A stretch of DNA of 64,000 nucleotides from Paenibacillus sp. FSL H8-0537 (GTDB lineage: Bacteria > Bacillota > Bacilli > Paenibacillales > Paenibacillaceae). The notes below the pieces were generated by a model that was not told where the DNA came from, made no database searches, and saw only the letters and a list, made by a program, of their open reading frames with translations. Below are positions 27,630-36,158 of the stretch, piece after piece. The translations under genes and the position numbers were made by a program. The DNA lies in assembly GCF_038051995.1 (NCBI RefSeq), contig NZ_CP150290.1:1475501-1539500 (forward strand), in the 5' to 3' direction. Numbering within the stretch: position 1 is the first letter of the stretch; each line of letters starts with the position of its first letter.

Positions 27630-27810
27630 AGCGAAAATGCCCATGAATGATGCCGGGCAGGCATTCGTCCGGTACATTTTCAAATAAAGTAATGCTAAAA
27701 AAGTCTGAAACAAATATTGACTTATACCCATTCTCATGAAAATGGGTCGTTTTCGACAAATTTTGAGGTGCGAATCCCCCAGGATTTCATGGGAGCTTCA
27801 CATTCGCACC
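27630..27810 (-). promoter_or_regulatory. CRISPR leader of the relic array
   Basis: Read on the minus strand this is collinear with the main leader (46373-46555): the GGTGCGAA..TTCGCACC element (27766-27810 on the plus strand), then 42 nt, then a 94-nt block starting AAGTCAA and ending TTTTCGCT at the first repeat. Both spacings equal those of the main leader. Confidence 0.82.
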
Positions 27811-28072
27811 AGTCCTTTGTATATTTCCTTTACCTATTTCTCTTACATTATTTCTCTCATCGTAAGGGATGGCAGAAAACAATACAACCCCAAATTAATC
27901 ATGAACTCCGCCGCCGATACCGCTGATCCTGCCGATACTCCAGCTCACCCCGATCGTTCCCTACAAGCCCTTACCACATTCCAAAAAAAATAAAGCGTCC
28001 CCGAAGGAACGCTTCATCTCCATCTTCAGCCGGCGCGCAAGCGCCGACGATGAACTTTTTTACCTCTATGTG
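27811..28072. other. Intergenic stretch without a recognisable gene
   Basis: Short frames only. A small hairpin (AAGCGTCC..GGAACGCTT, ~27992-28012) lies just beyond the end of the IDEAL-domain gene and could be its terminator. Confidence 0.4.
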
Positions 28073-28477
28073 TTACAAGCCGTTCGCATCTCCATTAACC
28101 GAAATGCCCAGACGGTTGAAAATCTTGGTATGGGCGTTTGGCAGGGAGCTGTCCTGCGGCAATTTGCCATTGTTCAAAGTGACGAGCATGGCCGAAAGCT
28201 CATTAAACCAAGCTTCATCGTTCGTTGCAAGCGCCAGGTCGATTAGTTGCGTCAACTGCTGCACCGTATACAGCGGTGAAGAACGCAGTGAATTAACCTG
28301 TGAAGCCGCAAGCGTAATCGTTCTGCCGATGGCAAGCTCGTTATCGCATGCCGTTACATATAGCCGTACCGTGCCGTGGGAAGCATCAACGCTTTCTACA
28401 AAGCCAAGCATTAGCTCGCCATTTCCAGTCGTTCCGTTCATCCAGTCACCCGGTTTAATTATCATCTCATTAATCAT
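28073..28477 (-). CDS. IDEAL-domain protein
   Basis: About 134 residues. A small N-terminal beta domain (MIIKPGDWMNG to LYVTACDNELAIG) is followed by the IDEAL-type motif LIDLALATNDEAWFNELSA (~residues 80-98). IDEAL motifs occur in small Bacillales proteins such as the competence regulator ComK's partners and in YpiB-like proteins; no specific role can be given here. ATG 28477 is chosen over GTG 28489 because AGGTGG lies 9 nt upstream. Confidence 0.72.
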   Translation of the reverse strand: MINEMIIKPGDWMNGTTGNGELMLGFVESVDASHGTVRLYVTACDNELAIGRTITLAASQVNSLRSSPLYTVQQLTQLIDLALATNDEAWFNELSAMLVTLNNGKLPQDSSLPNAHTKIFNRLGISVNGDANGL

Positions 28478-28596
28478 TCCAGTCACCACCTGTCGTTTAA
28501 TGGAACCTGCAATTATGCCTGCTTATTTCAAAATCCATTACAATTTAACAATGATAATACTGTAATTATAATTTATACAGTTACAGCTGTCAATCG

Positions 28597-29478
28597 TTAC
28601 TCTCTTTGCACGCTAATGAGCTGTGAGCGGTATTGCTTGGGCGCAACCCCCATATTTTTCTTAAAAGCTTTGGAAAAAGAAAAGAGGTCGGGGAAGCCGA
28701 TGGAGCTGGCGATTTCCGATAACGTATAGCTGGTCTGCACCAGAAGCCGCGTGGCTTCTCCCATTTTTAACCGCTGGATGTATTGGACCGGTGTTATGCC
28801 GTATGCTTTACTGAATTGTTTAGTGAAATGCGTGCGATTTACCCCGACGTAGCTTGAGACGCTCTCCACGGTAATGCCCTCCGCATAATGAATCTCCATA
28901 TACTCCAGCCCCTTTTGCAGCCAGCCAATACTGCGATGGTCGCGGGGAACAGCAGGAGAAGCGGAGGATACAAGCTCATCCCATATACGGTGAAAAAGGC
29001 TAAGCCGTGCCAGATCGGTATTTGGCGAACCGGAGTGGCTGACGAGCTGCAAAAGCTGCTGCATAAACTCGGCAGCCTGTGGTGTCAGTGCGCCGGGTGC
29101 ATGAGGCGTTTGTGGGCCAAGCCCGAGCCGAGCCAATAGCTGAAGCGCTTTCTTGCCGTCAAAGGCAAAAAAGATTTTGTGCAGCGGCTCCTCCGCCAAG
29201 GTGAAATATTCATGGGTAACCTGCGGGAACAGGCAGAACAGATCATTTGGCCGCAGCGTGTACGCCATGTTGCCCTGAAGGAACGTTCCCTGCCCCTCCA
29301 GCACGCCTAGCAAATAATAGTAAGGCGCCACGCGTGGGCCGATATGATAATTCGGCTTGGCGATATTCGTCCCGACCCGAATCGGCCATGCGGCTCCCGA
29401 TTTCTCGAAAGCAGAAGGCGTGAAATGATAGATTTCCAGCCATTCATGATGGTCCTCACGCATATTCGGTCTCATCAT
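28597..29478 (-). CDS. AraC-family transcriptional regulator
   Basis: 293 residues. An N-terminal cupin-like sensing domain (~20-150, GTFLQGNMAYTLRPNDLFCLFPQ) is followed by a C-terminal double HTH (~190-290, ITVESVSSYVGVNRTHFTKQFSKA; YTLSEIASSIGFPDLFSFSKAFKK). The family often controls carbohydrate uptake or degradation. No sugar genes are adjacent, so the target is unknown. SD GGGGG lies upstream of ATGATG. Confidence 0.92.
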   Translation of the reverse strand: MMRPNMREDHHEWLEIYHFTPSAFEKSGAAWPIRVGTNIAKPNYHIGPRVAPYYYLLGVLEGQGTFLQGNMAYTLRPNDLFCLFPQVTHEYFTLAEEPLHKIFFAFDGKKALQLLARLGLGPQTPHAPGALTPQAAEFMQQLLQLVSHSGSPNTDLARLSLFHRIWDELVSSASPAVPRDHRSIGWLQKGLEYMEIHYAEGITVESVSSYVGVNRTHFTKQFSKAYGITPVQYIQRLKMGEATRLLVQTSYTLSEIASSIGFPDLFSFSKAFKKNMGVAPKQYRSQLISVQRE

Positions 29479-29793
29479 TAATACCCCCTTTTTTCCATGT
29501 TTAAACGTGCTTGTCCTACAATCTATTATTCTAGTTTTACTTAACTAGCGCTGTGAAAATAGATAACCTTCCTCAGTATAGCAAATGATTCGACATCACA
29601 AAATGACAAGTTTAATACGCCGCGAAATGACATTGACCCGCTAACGGTTGATTGTTATGATGCAAATACAACTATTCCTACTAAAATTGTTGGTTATTGG
29701 CCGGACAGCTGGATGTACCATAAGCATCTGCCAGACGAACTGGAGATACGGGCTACTCACGGCTTCAGCGACATACCCGTAAAGGAGAACAAA

Positions 29794-29997
29794 ATGGTGA
29801 GTAATCTTAATGATCATAAAGAGATAGAATTTGGCTGGTTTCTGCCTACGGCGGGAGACGGCAGCTACGTAAGCGTTTGCAGCTCCTTTTTGTTCTTTAT
29901 ACATGAGCTGGTAACAAGTTTTATGCTTGTTAGCGGCTTTTTTTGTGCAGAATTAAAGTATGCCAATCATGCTCGGCTGATTTTAATTATTCCTTGA
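29794..29997 (+). pseudogene. Fragment resembling the N-terminus of an LLM-class flavin monooxygenase (SsuD-like)
   Basis: SD AAAGGAG (29781-29787) precedes ATG 29794. The first residues, ending IEFGWFLPTAGDGSYVSV, resemble the first strand of bacterial-luciferase-like monooxygenases. Similarity ends after ~28 codons, and the frame runs through a terminator-like hairpin. Probably a decayed gene start. Confidence 0.45.
29907..29944 (+). terminator. Terminator-like hairpin
   Basis: GCTGGTAACAAG pairs with CTTGTTAGCGGC (two mismatches), followed by seven T. Confidence 0.65.
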
Positions 29998-30023
29998 CGG
30001 GAATATTCCCTTAATGGTATATT
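29994..30023 (+). promoter_or_regulatory. Promoter with embedded palindromic operator of the arsR-type gene
   Basis: TTGACG (29994-29999), 18-nt spacer, TATATT (30018-30023). The perfect 12-bp palindrome GGGAATATTCCC (29999-30010) lies between the hexamers. This is a likely binding site for the ArsR-family repressor encoded just downstream (autoregulation inferred). Confidence 0.7.
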
Positions 30024-30101
30024 CAATTCAGGGAAACGAAAGCACCTTCATAGCGCTGACTTCCCTTTGATCTTAACAGCGCCATTAAAGGACGCGGTTT
30101 T

Positions 30102-30473
30102 ATGGATGCTACGACATTCGGCGCATTATCCGACCCGACACGTCTACGGATCATGGAGCTGCTCGTGGACGGTTCCTTGACGGTCGGAGAAATTGCGGAT
30201 CGTCTTCACATTCGCCAGCCTCAAGCTTCCAAGCACTTGCGTATTTTGCTGGAAGCAGGGCTCGTCGAGGTGCAGGCAGCAGCCAATCGCCGTTATTACA
30301 AGCTTCGGGTGGAGCCGCTCCAAGAGATGGACAGCTGGCTGGAAACGTATCGCAGCCTATGGAGCGAGCGGTTCGACAAATTGGATATTTACTTGCAGCA
30401 GTTGAAGAAGCGGGAACGCAAAACAAACGAACATTCGGGAGGCAATCACAATGACGAACAAATTAAGCTTTAA
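30102..30473 (+). CDS. ArsR-family winged-helix regulator
   Basis: 123 residues. The wHTH is at ~5-85: FGALSDPTRLRIMELL, TVGEIADRLHIRQPQASKHL and LVEVQAAANRRYYKL. The C-terminal part lacks an obvious Cys/His metal site, so it belongs to the non-metal ArsR group commonly paired with SRPBCC genes. Its stop lies 23 nt inside the next gene, giving translational coupling. Probably represses its own operon through GGGAATATTCCC. Confidence 0.92.
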   Translation: MDATTFGALSDPTRLRIMELLVDGSLTVGEIADRLHIRQPQASKHLRILLEAGLVEVQAAANRRYYKLRVEPLQEMDSWLETYRSLWSERFDKLDIYLQQLKKRERKTNEHSGGNHNDEQIKL

Positions 30474-30963
30474 GGTTGAAGGACAGGTACTTACGATGGA
30501 GCGGATTTTTGATGCACCACATACACTTGTGTTTGAAGCGCATTCGACGGCAGAGCATTTGAAGCATTGGTGGGGACCGAACGGCTGGATTTTATCAGCT
30601 TGCACAGTAGATTTCCGCCCAGGCGGCGTATGGCATTACTGCATGAAATGCGTAGACGAGAACCAAGGGGACTTTTACGGTTTTGAATCGTGGGGCAAGG
30701 GCGTATATAAGGAAATTGTAACGTATGAAAAAATAGCCTATGTCGACTATTTCTCCGATGCCGAGGGCAATGAATCCGCGGACATGCCGTCTGGTGACAT
30801 TACCATGACGTTCGAAGCGACGGAGGATGGCAAAACCAAGTTCGTGAGCGTGACCCGCTACCCAACCGAGGAAGCACTCAAAACGGTTGTCGAAATGGGA
30901 ATGGAGCAGGGCATTAGCGAAACGTCGGATCGCCTAGTCGCATACTTGGAACAGCTGAAATAA
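30451..30963 (+). CDS. SRPBCC/AHSA1-family protein, ArsR-coupled
   Basis: 170 residues. RIFDAPHTLVFEAHSTAEHL, KHWWGPNGWIL, DFRPGGVWHYCMKC and a C-terminal helix SDRLVAYLEQL mark the START-like fold. SD GGGAGG lies inside the arsR end. The ArsR/SRPBCC pair recurs in Bacillales, but its ligand is unknown. Distinct from the lone paralogue at 24345-24830. Confidence 0.9.
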   Translation: MTNKLSFKVEGQVLTMERIFDAPHTLVFEAHSTAEHLKHWWGPNGWILSACTVDFRPGGVWHYCMKCVDENQGDFYGFESWGKGVYKEIVTYEKIAYVDYFSDAEGNESADMPSGDITMTFEATEDGKTKFVSVTRYPTEEALKTVVEMGMEQGISETSDRLVAYLEQLK

Positions 30964-31049
30964 AAGTAACGTCATTATGGCTTGGAAAAATAAAGCGAGT
31001 CAGCAATCTGCCCGCTGCCTTTCAGACTGCTGTTCAACTATAAAAGGAG

Positions 31050-31084
31050 ACAAGCGCTGCCGTTCAAGCAGCGCTTGTTTTTTA
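31050..31084 (+). terminator. Rho-independent terminator of the arsR-SRPBCC operon
   Basis: Perfect 11-bp stem ACAAGCGCTGC / GCAGCGCTTGT, then a T-run. Confidence 0.9.
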
Positions 31085-31177
31085 AATATAGGAACGGATG
31101 TGATTTTTCGATCCATTCTCTATATTTTTCGGACTGAAACACGCCGCGCCGCCAGAGGACGACGACAGCCGTTTCAC
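31084..31177. repeat. Dispersed repeat B, copy 1
   Basis: Lies directly behind a terminator T-run. It shares TCTCTAT, then TCGGACTGAAAC, CGCCGCGCCGCCA, AGGACG and AGCCGTTT with 55801-55891. Confidence 0.8.
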
Positions 31178-31218
31178 CTTATTCTCCAGCCTAATGGCGA
31201 TGGCTGCATATTGATGCT

Positions 31219-32598
31219 TTACTTCGGGCTGTGCTGCTCCTGCGCCGATTCCGCCATAGGCGCGGCTGGAGCCAGCAGTGTTTCCAGTCCGTTCATGTAG
31301 GGCCGCAGCGCTGCTGGAATATAGATCGATCCGTCTTCCAGCTGATGATTTTCCAGCAGCGGGATAAGAATGCGCGGCGTTGCGACGGCCGTATTGTTAA
31401 GCGTATGGCAGTAGCGAAGCTTGCCCTCTGCATCGCGATAGCGAATATTCGAGCGCCGCGCCTGAAAATCATGCACATTCGACGACGAATGAGTCTCGCC
31501 ATATGCTTGCCTGCTTGGCATCCACGTTTCAATGTCGAACTGCTTAACATTTTTTTGCGACATATCGCCGGTACATACCGCAACAACCCGATAGGGCAGC
31601 TCCAGCAATTGCAGCAGCTGTTCCGCATTCGCTGTTATTTCGTGGAGCAGCGCCTCCGAACGGGCAGAATCGGCCTCGCAAAGCACGACCTGCTCAACCT
31701 TGGCAAATTGATGCACGCGGTAGAGGCCGCGCACATCACGTCCGGCCGAGCCGACCTCGCTGCGGAAGCAGGCGGTTGCTGCGGTAAGCCGAATCGGCTC
31801 GGCAACATCGACGATTTCATTATCGTAATAGGCGACTAGCGGCACTTCCGACGTCCCGATCAGCCAGCGATTTTCGCCGTCAATGCGGTAAGCCGAATCT
31901 GTACCCGCAGGGAAATACCCCGTATTGTACATCGCTTCCTCTCTCACCATCAGAGGCACATCAAGCAGCGTAAATCCGCGCTCCAGCAAATAGTCGAGCG
32001 CGAGCTGCTGTACGGCGCGGTGCAGCAGGGCACCTGCGCCTTTCAAATAGTAGCTGCGCGAGCCTGCTGTCCGAACACCGCGACTCATATCGATCATGCC
32101 GTGCAGCTCGCCGAGCTCCAGATGATCCCGCAGCGCAAAAGCGGGAGCCGGAAGGCTGCCTATTCGGCGCACTTCCACATTGTCCGCATCCGACTTGCCA
32201 ATGGGTGTATCGGGCGAAGGCGGATTGGGCACCTCCAGCATGAGCTTGCGGAATTGCTGCTCAGCTTCAAGCAGCTGCTCCTCGCAAGGCTTTAGCAGCT
32301 CATTAATTTTCGCTACCGCTTGCTTCAATTGCTCGGCCTGCTCGGTTTCTTTTTCCTGCTCTATCCCTTGCTCTGCTACCCCTTGCTTTTCCCGCCTCGC
32401 ATTTGCGCTCTGCATCAGCTTCGCAATGCGCTGCGAATGCGCATTGCGCTCCTGCCTAAGTTCGTCCGCCTGCTGCTGCAGCTTGCGTCTGCGAGTATCC
32501 GCTTCAAGCAGCTGCTGGACGTTAAAATCCAGCCCCTTATGCTCCGCTGCTTGCTGCACCAGCTCTTTGTTTTCGCGAATCCATTTCATGTCCAGCAT
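31219..32598 (-). CDS. serS: Seryl-tRNA synthetase, divergent type
   Basis: Class II synthetase of 459 residues (the usual length is ~425). The N-terminal coiled-coil tRNA-binding arm (~28-125) carries a Gln/Glu-rich insertion (QGVAEQGIEQEKETEQAEQ). Motif 2 (CFRSEVGSAGRDVRGLYRVHQF) is split here as CFRSEVGSAGRDV and RGLYRVHQF, and is well kept. The serine-site and motif 3 region reads GETHSSSNVHDFQARR and NNTAVATPRILIPLLENH, where ordinary SerRS has E-ISSCSN and NGSGLAVGRT-like sequences. It also has a C-terminal extension after YMNGLETL. Start ATG has GAAGGAG 9 nt upstream and a T-box leader. It may be a second SerRS, for instance one insensitive to a serine-analogue inhibitor (inference). 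Confidence 0.9.
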   Translation of the reverse strand: MLDMKWIRENKELVQQAAEHKGLDFNVQQLLEADTRRRKLQQQADELRQERNAHSQRIAKLMQSANARREKQGVAEQGIEQEKETEQAEQLKQAVAKINELLKPCEEQLLEAEQQFRKLMLEVPNPPSPDTPIGKSDADNVEVRRIGSLPAPAFALRDHLELGELHGMIDMSRGVRTAGSRSYYLKGAGALLHRAVQQLALDYLLERGFTLLDVPLMVREEAMYNTGYFPAGTDSAYRIDGENRWLIGTSEVPLVAYYDNEIVDVAEPIRLTAATACFRSEVGSAGRDVRGLYRVHQFAKVEQVVLCEADSARSEALLHEITANAEQLLQLLELPYRVVAVCTGDMSQKNVKQFDIETWMPSRQAYGETHSSSNVHDFQARRSNIRYRDAEGKLRYCHTLNNTAVATPRILIPLLENHQLEDGSIYIPAALRPYMNGLETLLAPAAPMAESAQEQHSPK

Positions 32599-32636
32599 GT
32601 TACCGCGCTCCTTCGCCGTTTAAATAAAAACGCAAA

Positions 32637-32830
32637 AACGCTCCTCATCCTTTTGGGACGAGGAGCGTTAAACTCGCGGTGCCACCCAACTTGACCGGAC
32701 GGCAGTGCCGAACGATCCGCTTTGGTTCCGCGATAACGGGCGGGCCCGGTTAACTTAGGAGAAGCGCTATGCATCTCTCTTGACGAGAACGCCTCGGAGT
32801 TGGAATCTCGTCATCAGCAAGTCGTTGTAA
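32637..32830 (-). promoter_or_regulatory. T-box riboswitch leader of serS
   Basis: On the minus strand the T-box sequence TGGGTGGCACCGCG (32675-32688) precedes a perfect 10-bp terminator stem (32637-32646 with 32660-32669) and a T-run (32627-32636). Upstream is a stem I-like region starting GACGAGATTCCAACTCCGAG. A UCC triplet (32796-32798) is a plausible serine specifier. Uncharged tRNA-Ser should favour the antiterminator and switch serS on. Confidence 0.88.
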
Positions 32831-32894
32831 TGAAATTAGATGTATTATAGCGCGCGCTGCGGATGAAAGCAAGATTGATTTATTTCATATTAAA

Positions 32895-33749
32895 TTATTT
32901 CAACCAAGCATCAACCAGCTCGGCGTTGCCTTCAACCCAAGCCTTGGCCGCTGCTTCCGGTGTTTCGCCGCCTTGAATAGCAACCATAACCTTCGCCATA
33001 TCATCCGGCGTCCAGTTGAACTTGTCGAGGAAAGCGTAAGCTTCCGCTTTGTCCTCTTTCAGCCCTTTGCGCACAATCGTATGAATTTGCTCCGCTCCGC
33101 CGTATACATTTTTCGGATCATCCAAATATTTCAAATCCATCTTGGCGAACATCCAGTGTGGTGTCCAGCCCGTAACAACGATCGGCTCTTTATTGTCATA
33201 CGCCTTCTGAAGCTCCTGCGACATCGCAGCGGACGAGCTTTCAAGCAGCGTCCATTTGTCACGCAAACCGTATTCATCCATCACTTTCTCCGACGCCATC
33301 ATAAGTCCGGCACCGGGCTCAATGCCGATAATTTTGTAGTCGAGCTCGGGACCCGTTGTATCATTCAAGTCCTCAATGCTTTTGATGTCCATATAAGAGG
33401 GAACGACAAGTCCGGTTTTGGTGCCTTCAAGATTAGCGCCTAGATCCTCATATTGCCCTTTGTATTTGTCAGCGTAAGAGGCATGCGTGCTTGGAAGCCA
33501 AGCGGCAACGATTCCGTCGGCGCTTCCGTCGGAAATGCCAGCCCACATCGGTCCAGCATCAACCTGCAGCATTTCAACCTTATAGCCCAGCTTCTGCTCC
33601 AATACTTCCTTTACGACATAGGTGCTGGCAATTTCTGAATCCCAAGCGACATAAGCCAGGGTAATGTCTTTGCTTCCTCCGGCGGAAGAACAGCCGGCGA
33701 TTAGAACAGCGAGCATAACGGCAGCAACTAGCATTTTCATTTTTTTCAA
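32895..33749 (-). CDS. opuAC: Glycine betaine-binding lipoprotein (OpuAC type)
   Basis: Solute-binding lipoprotein. The signal peptide ends in lipobox LIAGC. The OpuAC fold is seen, with ligand-cage aromatics expected in LAYVAWDSE, GPMWAGISDG, AAWLPSTHA and TGWTPHWMFAK. It captures betaine-type osmoprotectants for the OpuA transporter. Third gene of the minus-strand operon. No ATG fits the SD; GAAGGAG lies 8 nt upstream of TTG 33749 and 5 nt upstream of TTG 33752, so a TTG start is likely. Confidence 0.9.
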   Translation of the reverse strand: MKKMKMLVAAVMLAVLIAGCSSAGGSKDITLAYVAWDSEIASTYVVKEVLEQKLGYKVEMLQVDAGPMWAGISDGSADGIVAAWLPSTHASYADKYKGQYEDLGANLEGTKTGLVVPSYMDIKSIEDLNDTTGPELDYKIIGIEPGAGLMMASEKVMDEYGLRDKWTLLESSSAAMSQELQKAYDNKEPIVVTGWTPHWMFAKMDLKYLDDPKNVYGGAEQIHTIVRKGLKEDKAEAYAFLDKFNWTPDDMAKVMVAIQGGETPEAAAKAWVEGNAELVDAWLK

Positions 33750-33827
33750 CAATAACACTCCTTCTGAAAATAGTTCGATTGATCTAACAGCTAATCCGCC
33801 TTAAAGGCGGAGAGCACATATAGTGGT

Positions 33828-34664
33828 TTACGCCTTTTTCGTGCGGCGAATCGCATTTTGAGTCAAGCGGTCGAGGATAATTGCCAATATAACGATGGCG
33901 ATCCCCGCCTCAAAGCCAACGCCGGTGTTGCCCTGCGTCACCGCACGGTATACGTATGAGCCAACGCCCTGTGCGCCAATCATGGATGCGATAACGACCA
34001 TCGAAAGCGACAGCATAATCGTCTGGTTGATGCCCGCCATAATGCTTGGCAGCGCAATTGGCAATTGCAGCTTGACCAGCTTCTGCGACGGTGTAGAGCC
34101 GAAGGCATCAGCCGCTTCAGTCAGCTCTTCCGGAACCTGGCGAATGCCAAGATTGGTCATCCGAATCGTTGGTGGAATCGCAAAAATAATTGAAGCGATG
34201 ACGCCAGGCACGACGCCAAGCGAGAAGAAGGAGACGGCAGGCAGCAAGTATACGAAGGCCGGCATCGTCTGCATGAAGTCGAGAATCGGAGTAACAATAT
34301 TTTGAATGCTATTTTTACGTGCACACAAAATGCCAACTGGAACACCGACCACTACTGAAATGAGGGCGGAGGTCAGCACGAGCGACAGCGTCTGCATCGT
34401 CTGGCTCCAATAGCCGAGATTATCAATAATGAGCAGGCCGACAAACGTAAACAGCGCCATGCGCCATTTGCCGAGAAACCAAGCTGCTGCGGTAAAAAGA
34501 ATAATCAGCACAATCGCAGGGAAAAAGTCGAGTGCGGTATTTAATCCGCCAACCGTTTCGCCAACGACCACTTTAATAAGCTTGAAAAGCGGACTGAGAT
34601 GGGTATCAAGCCATGTTTCCAGCGCCCCGATCCAATCTGCTAAAGGGATTTTGGGTATATTCAT
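33828..34664 (-). CDS. opuAB: Glycine betaine ABC transporter permease (OpuAB type)
   Basis: 278-residue permease with about six membrane spans and the BPD_transp_1 EAA-loop region (LTEAADAFGSTPSQKLVKLQLP). ILDFMQTMPAFVYLLPAV is typical of betaine permeases. ATG overlaps the opuAA stop as ATGA, so translation is coupled. It forms the import channel of the OpuA complex. Confidence 0.93.
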   Translation of the reverse strand: MNIPKIPLADWIGALETWLDTHLSPLFKLIKVVVGETVGGLNTALDFFPAIVLIILFTAAAWFLGKWRMALFTFVGLLIIDNLGYWSQTMQTLSLVLTSALISVVVGVPVGILCARKNSIQNIVTPILDFMQTMPAFVYLLPAVSFFSLGVVPGVIASIIFAIPPTIRMTNLGIRQVPEELTEAADAFGSTPSQKLVKLQLPIALPSIMAGINQTIMLSLSMVVIASMIGAQGVGSYVYRAVTQGNTGVGFEAGIAIVILAIILDRLTQNAIRRTKKA

Positions 34665-35860
34665 GCTTTAACACCTGCCTCTATTTCGGTATTGCCTGCG
34701 AGTGCGGCAAGCACTGCGCCTTTAATAACGATGCCCTTTAATCGTCCATTTTCACCGATGACAGCAACGGGCAATCTCGCATTGCCCATCAGCTCGAACA
34801 GTTCATTGAGCAGCGTATCGGGCGATACGGTTGGAACATCACGCTGGGTCAGCGATTCAAGCGAGAGTCCTTCCTTCAAAGCCTTCGCAGCGTCGTCAGC
34901 CGTAATGACACCAAGCAGGCGCATTTCCCTGTCCACCATATATAAGCTGGAAATGCTTCTGGCACGCATGAGCTGGAGCGCAACGCGCGGTCCTCTCTCA
35001 TTCGTAATCGTCTCGGCCTTCGCCATGACATGGGAGGCGGTGAGCACCTTGGACAAATCGACGTCTTCGACGAAACGCTCGACATATTTATTGGCTGGCT
35101 GCATCAAAATTTCTTCCGGAGAGCCAATTTGCACGATGCTGCCATCCTTCATTAGAGCAATTTGGTCGCCAATGCGCAGCGCTTCATTCAAATCATGAGT
35201 AATGAAGACGATCGTTTTTTTCATCTTCGATTGGAGCTCCAGCAGCTCATCCTGCATATCCTTGCGGATAAGCGGGTCAAGTGCACTGAACGCTTCATCC
35301 ATCAGCAGCACTTCGGGATCGCTGGCAAGTCCTCTTGCAAGACCTACGCGCTGCTGCATCCCGCCGCTTAGCTGCTCGGGATAACTGTCGCCGTAGCCTT
35401 TCAAGCCTACAAGCTCTAAAGATTGAATCGCCATTTCCCGGCGCTTCGACTTGTTGATGCCCTGAACTTCAAGGCCGTATTCGATGTTTTGCAGCACCGT
35501 GCGATGCGGGAACAGCGCAAATTTCTGAAATACCATCCCGACATGCTTGCGCCGAAACTGCCTGAGCTGCTCCGCCGTCATTTTGAGCACATCCTTGCCA
35601 TTAAACAGCACTTGTCCACCCGTAGGCTCAATTAAGCGATTCAATAAGCGAACGAGCGTCGATTTGCCGCTGCCCGATAAGCCCATAATGACAAATATTT
35701 GTCCGGCCTCTATCGAAAAATTGGCTTGATTCACGCCGACAGTCAGTTTCGTTTCTTTTAGAATCTTTTCCTTTGACCAGCCTTTATCCAGCAGCGGTAT
35801 TGCTTTTTTTGGGTCCGCTCCGAAAATCTTGGTCAGCTTTTTAGCTTCTATAATAGCCAT
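34661..35860 (-). CDS. opuAA: Glycine betaine ABC transporter ATPase with tandem CBS domains (OpuAA type)
   Basis: 399 residues. The ATPase domain has Walker A GLSGSGKST, signature LSGGMQQRVGLARGLA, Walker B VLLMDEAFSALDP and the switch His in FITHDLNEA. Two C-terminal CBS motifs follow (~residues 280-395, IKGAVLAALAG end), which in OpuA-type transporters sense ionic strength. ATG 35860 has GGAGGGGG upstream; a frame extending to 35914 has no support. First gene of opuA, reading from the promoter overlapped by the palindrome at 36006-36029. Confidence 0.94.
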   Translation of the reverse strand: MAIIEAKKLTKIFGADPKKAIPLLDKGWSKEKILKETKLTVGVNQANFSIEAGQIFVIMGLSGSGKSTLVRLLNRLIEPTGGQVLFNGKDVLKMTAEQLRQFRRKHVGMVFQKFALFPHRTVLQNIEYGLEVQGINKSKRREMAIQSLELVGLKGYGDSYPEQLSGGMQQRVGLARGLASDPEVLLMDEAFSALDPLIRKDMQDELLELQSKMKKTIVFITHDLNEALRIGDQIALMKDGSIVQIGSPEEILMQPANKYVERFVEDVDLSKVLTASHVMAKAETITNERGPRVALQLMRARSISSLYMVDREMRLLGVITADDAAKALKEGLSLESLTQRDVPTVSPDTLLNELFELMGNARLPVAVIGENGRLKGIVIKGAVLAALAGNTEIEAGVKA

Positions 35861-35998
35861 GTAGTACCCCCTCCACGATCCTTGGCACAGGAAGCGAGGT
35901 GGACGCTTTATCATAACGCTCCTTCACCAAGCTTCGAGTGTTCGTCTGCTTACAAGTGTAGTTGGATAACAATGTAATGGTCAAAAGGCGTGAGCCCC

Positions 35999-36028
35999 TG
36001 TATACTTTGTACAGTTATAACTTTACAA
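35999..36028 (-). promoter_or_regulatory. opuA promoter
   Basis: On the minus strand TTGTAA (36023-36028), 18-nt spacer, TATACA (35999-36004), 139 bp upstream of the opuAA start. It is overlapped by the palindrome below. Confidence 0.65.
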
Positions 36029-36029
36029 A
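36006..36029. promoter_or_regulatory. Palindromic operator, likely GbsR/OpcR site
   Basis: A 24-bp near-perfect palindrome (TTTGTA, one mismatched base pair, AGTTATAACT, then TACAAA) between divergent opuAA and gbsR. It covers the spacer and -35 of the opuA promoter, a position fit for repression. Confidence 0.72.
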
Positions 36030-36158
36030 CTTTTCGTACAGAATACTCCTGATAACTCCCTTTTTCATATCAACATGTTTCTTTACATTACCCTAGGCGT
36101 TTGATTACAATACATGTTGTAGGATGAATGGGACACGCCACTCCTCAGGAGGAACGAC

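Noticed and set aside
27423..27993. Open frames over the CRISPR relic and its leader
   Set aside because: They read through degenerate repeats and the leader; no SD or family signature.
28050..28565. 171-codon plus-strand frame over the IDEAL gene
   Set aside because: Shadow of the minus-strand gene, which has a family motif and an SD.
29641..29793. Open frame upstream of the SsuD-like fragment (PTKIVGYWPDSWMYHKH)
   Set aside because: Continuous with the fragment, but no family recognised and no start signal; too uncertain to annotate.
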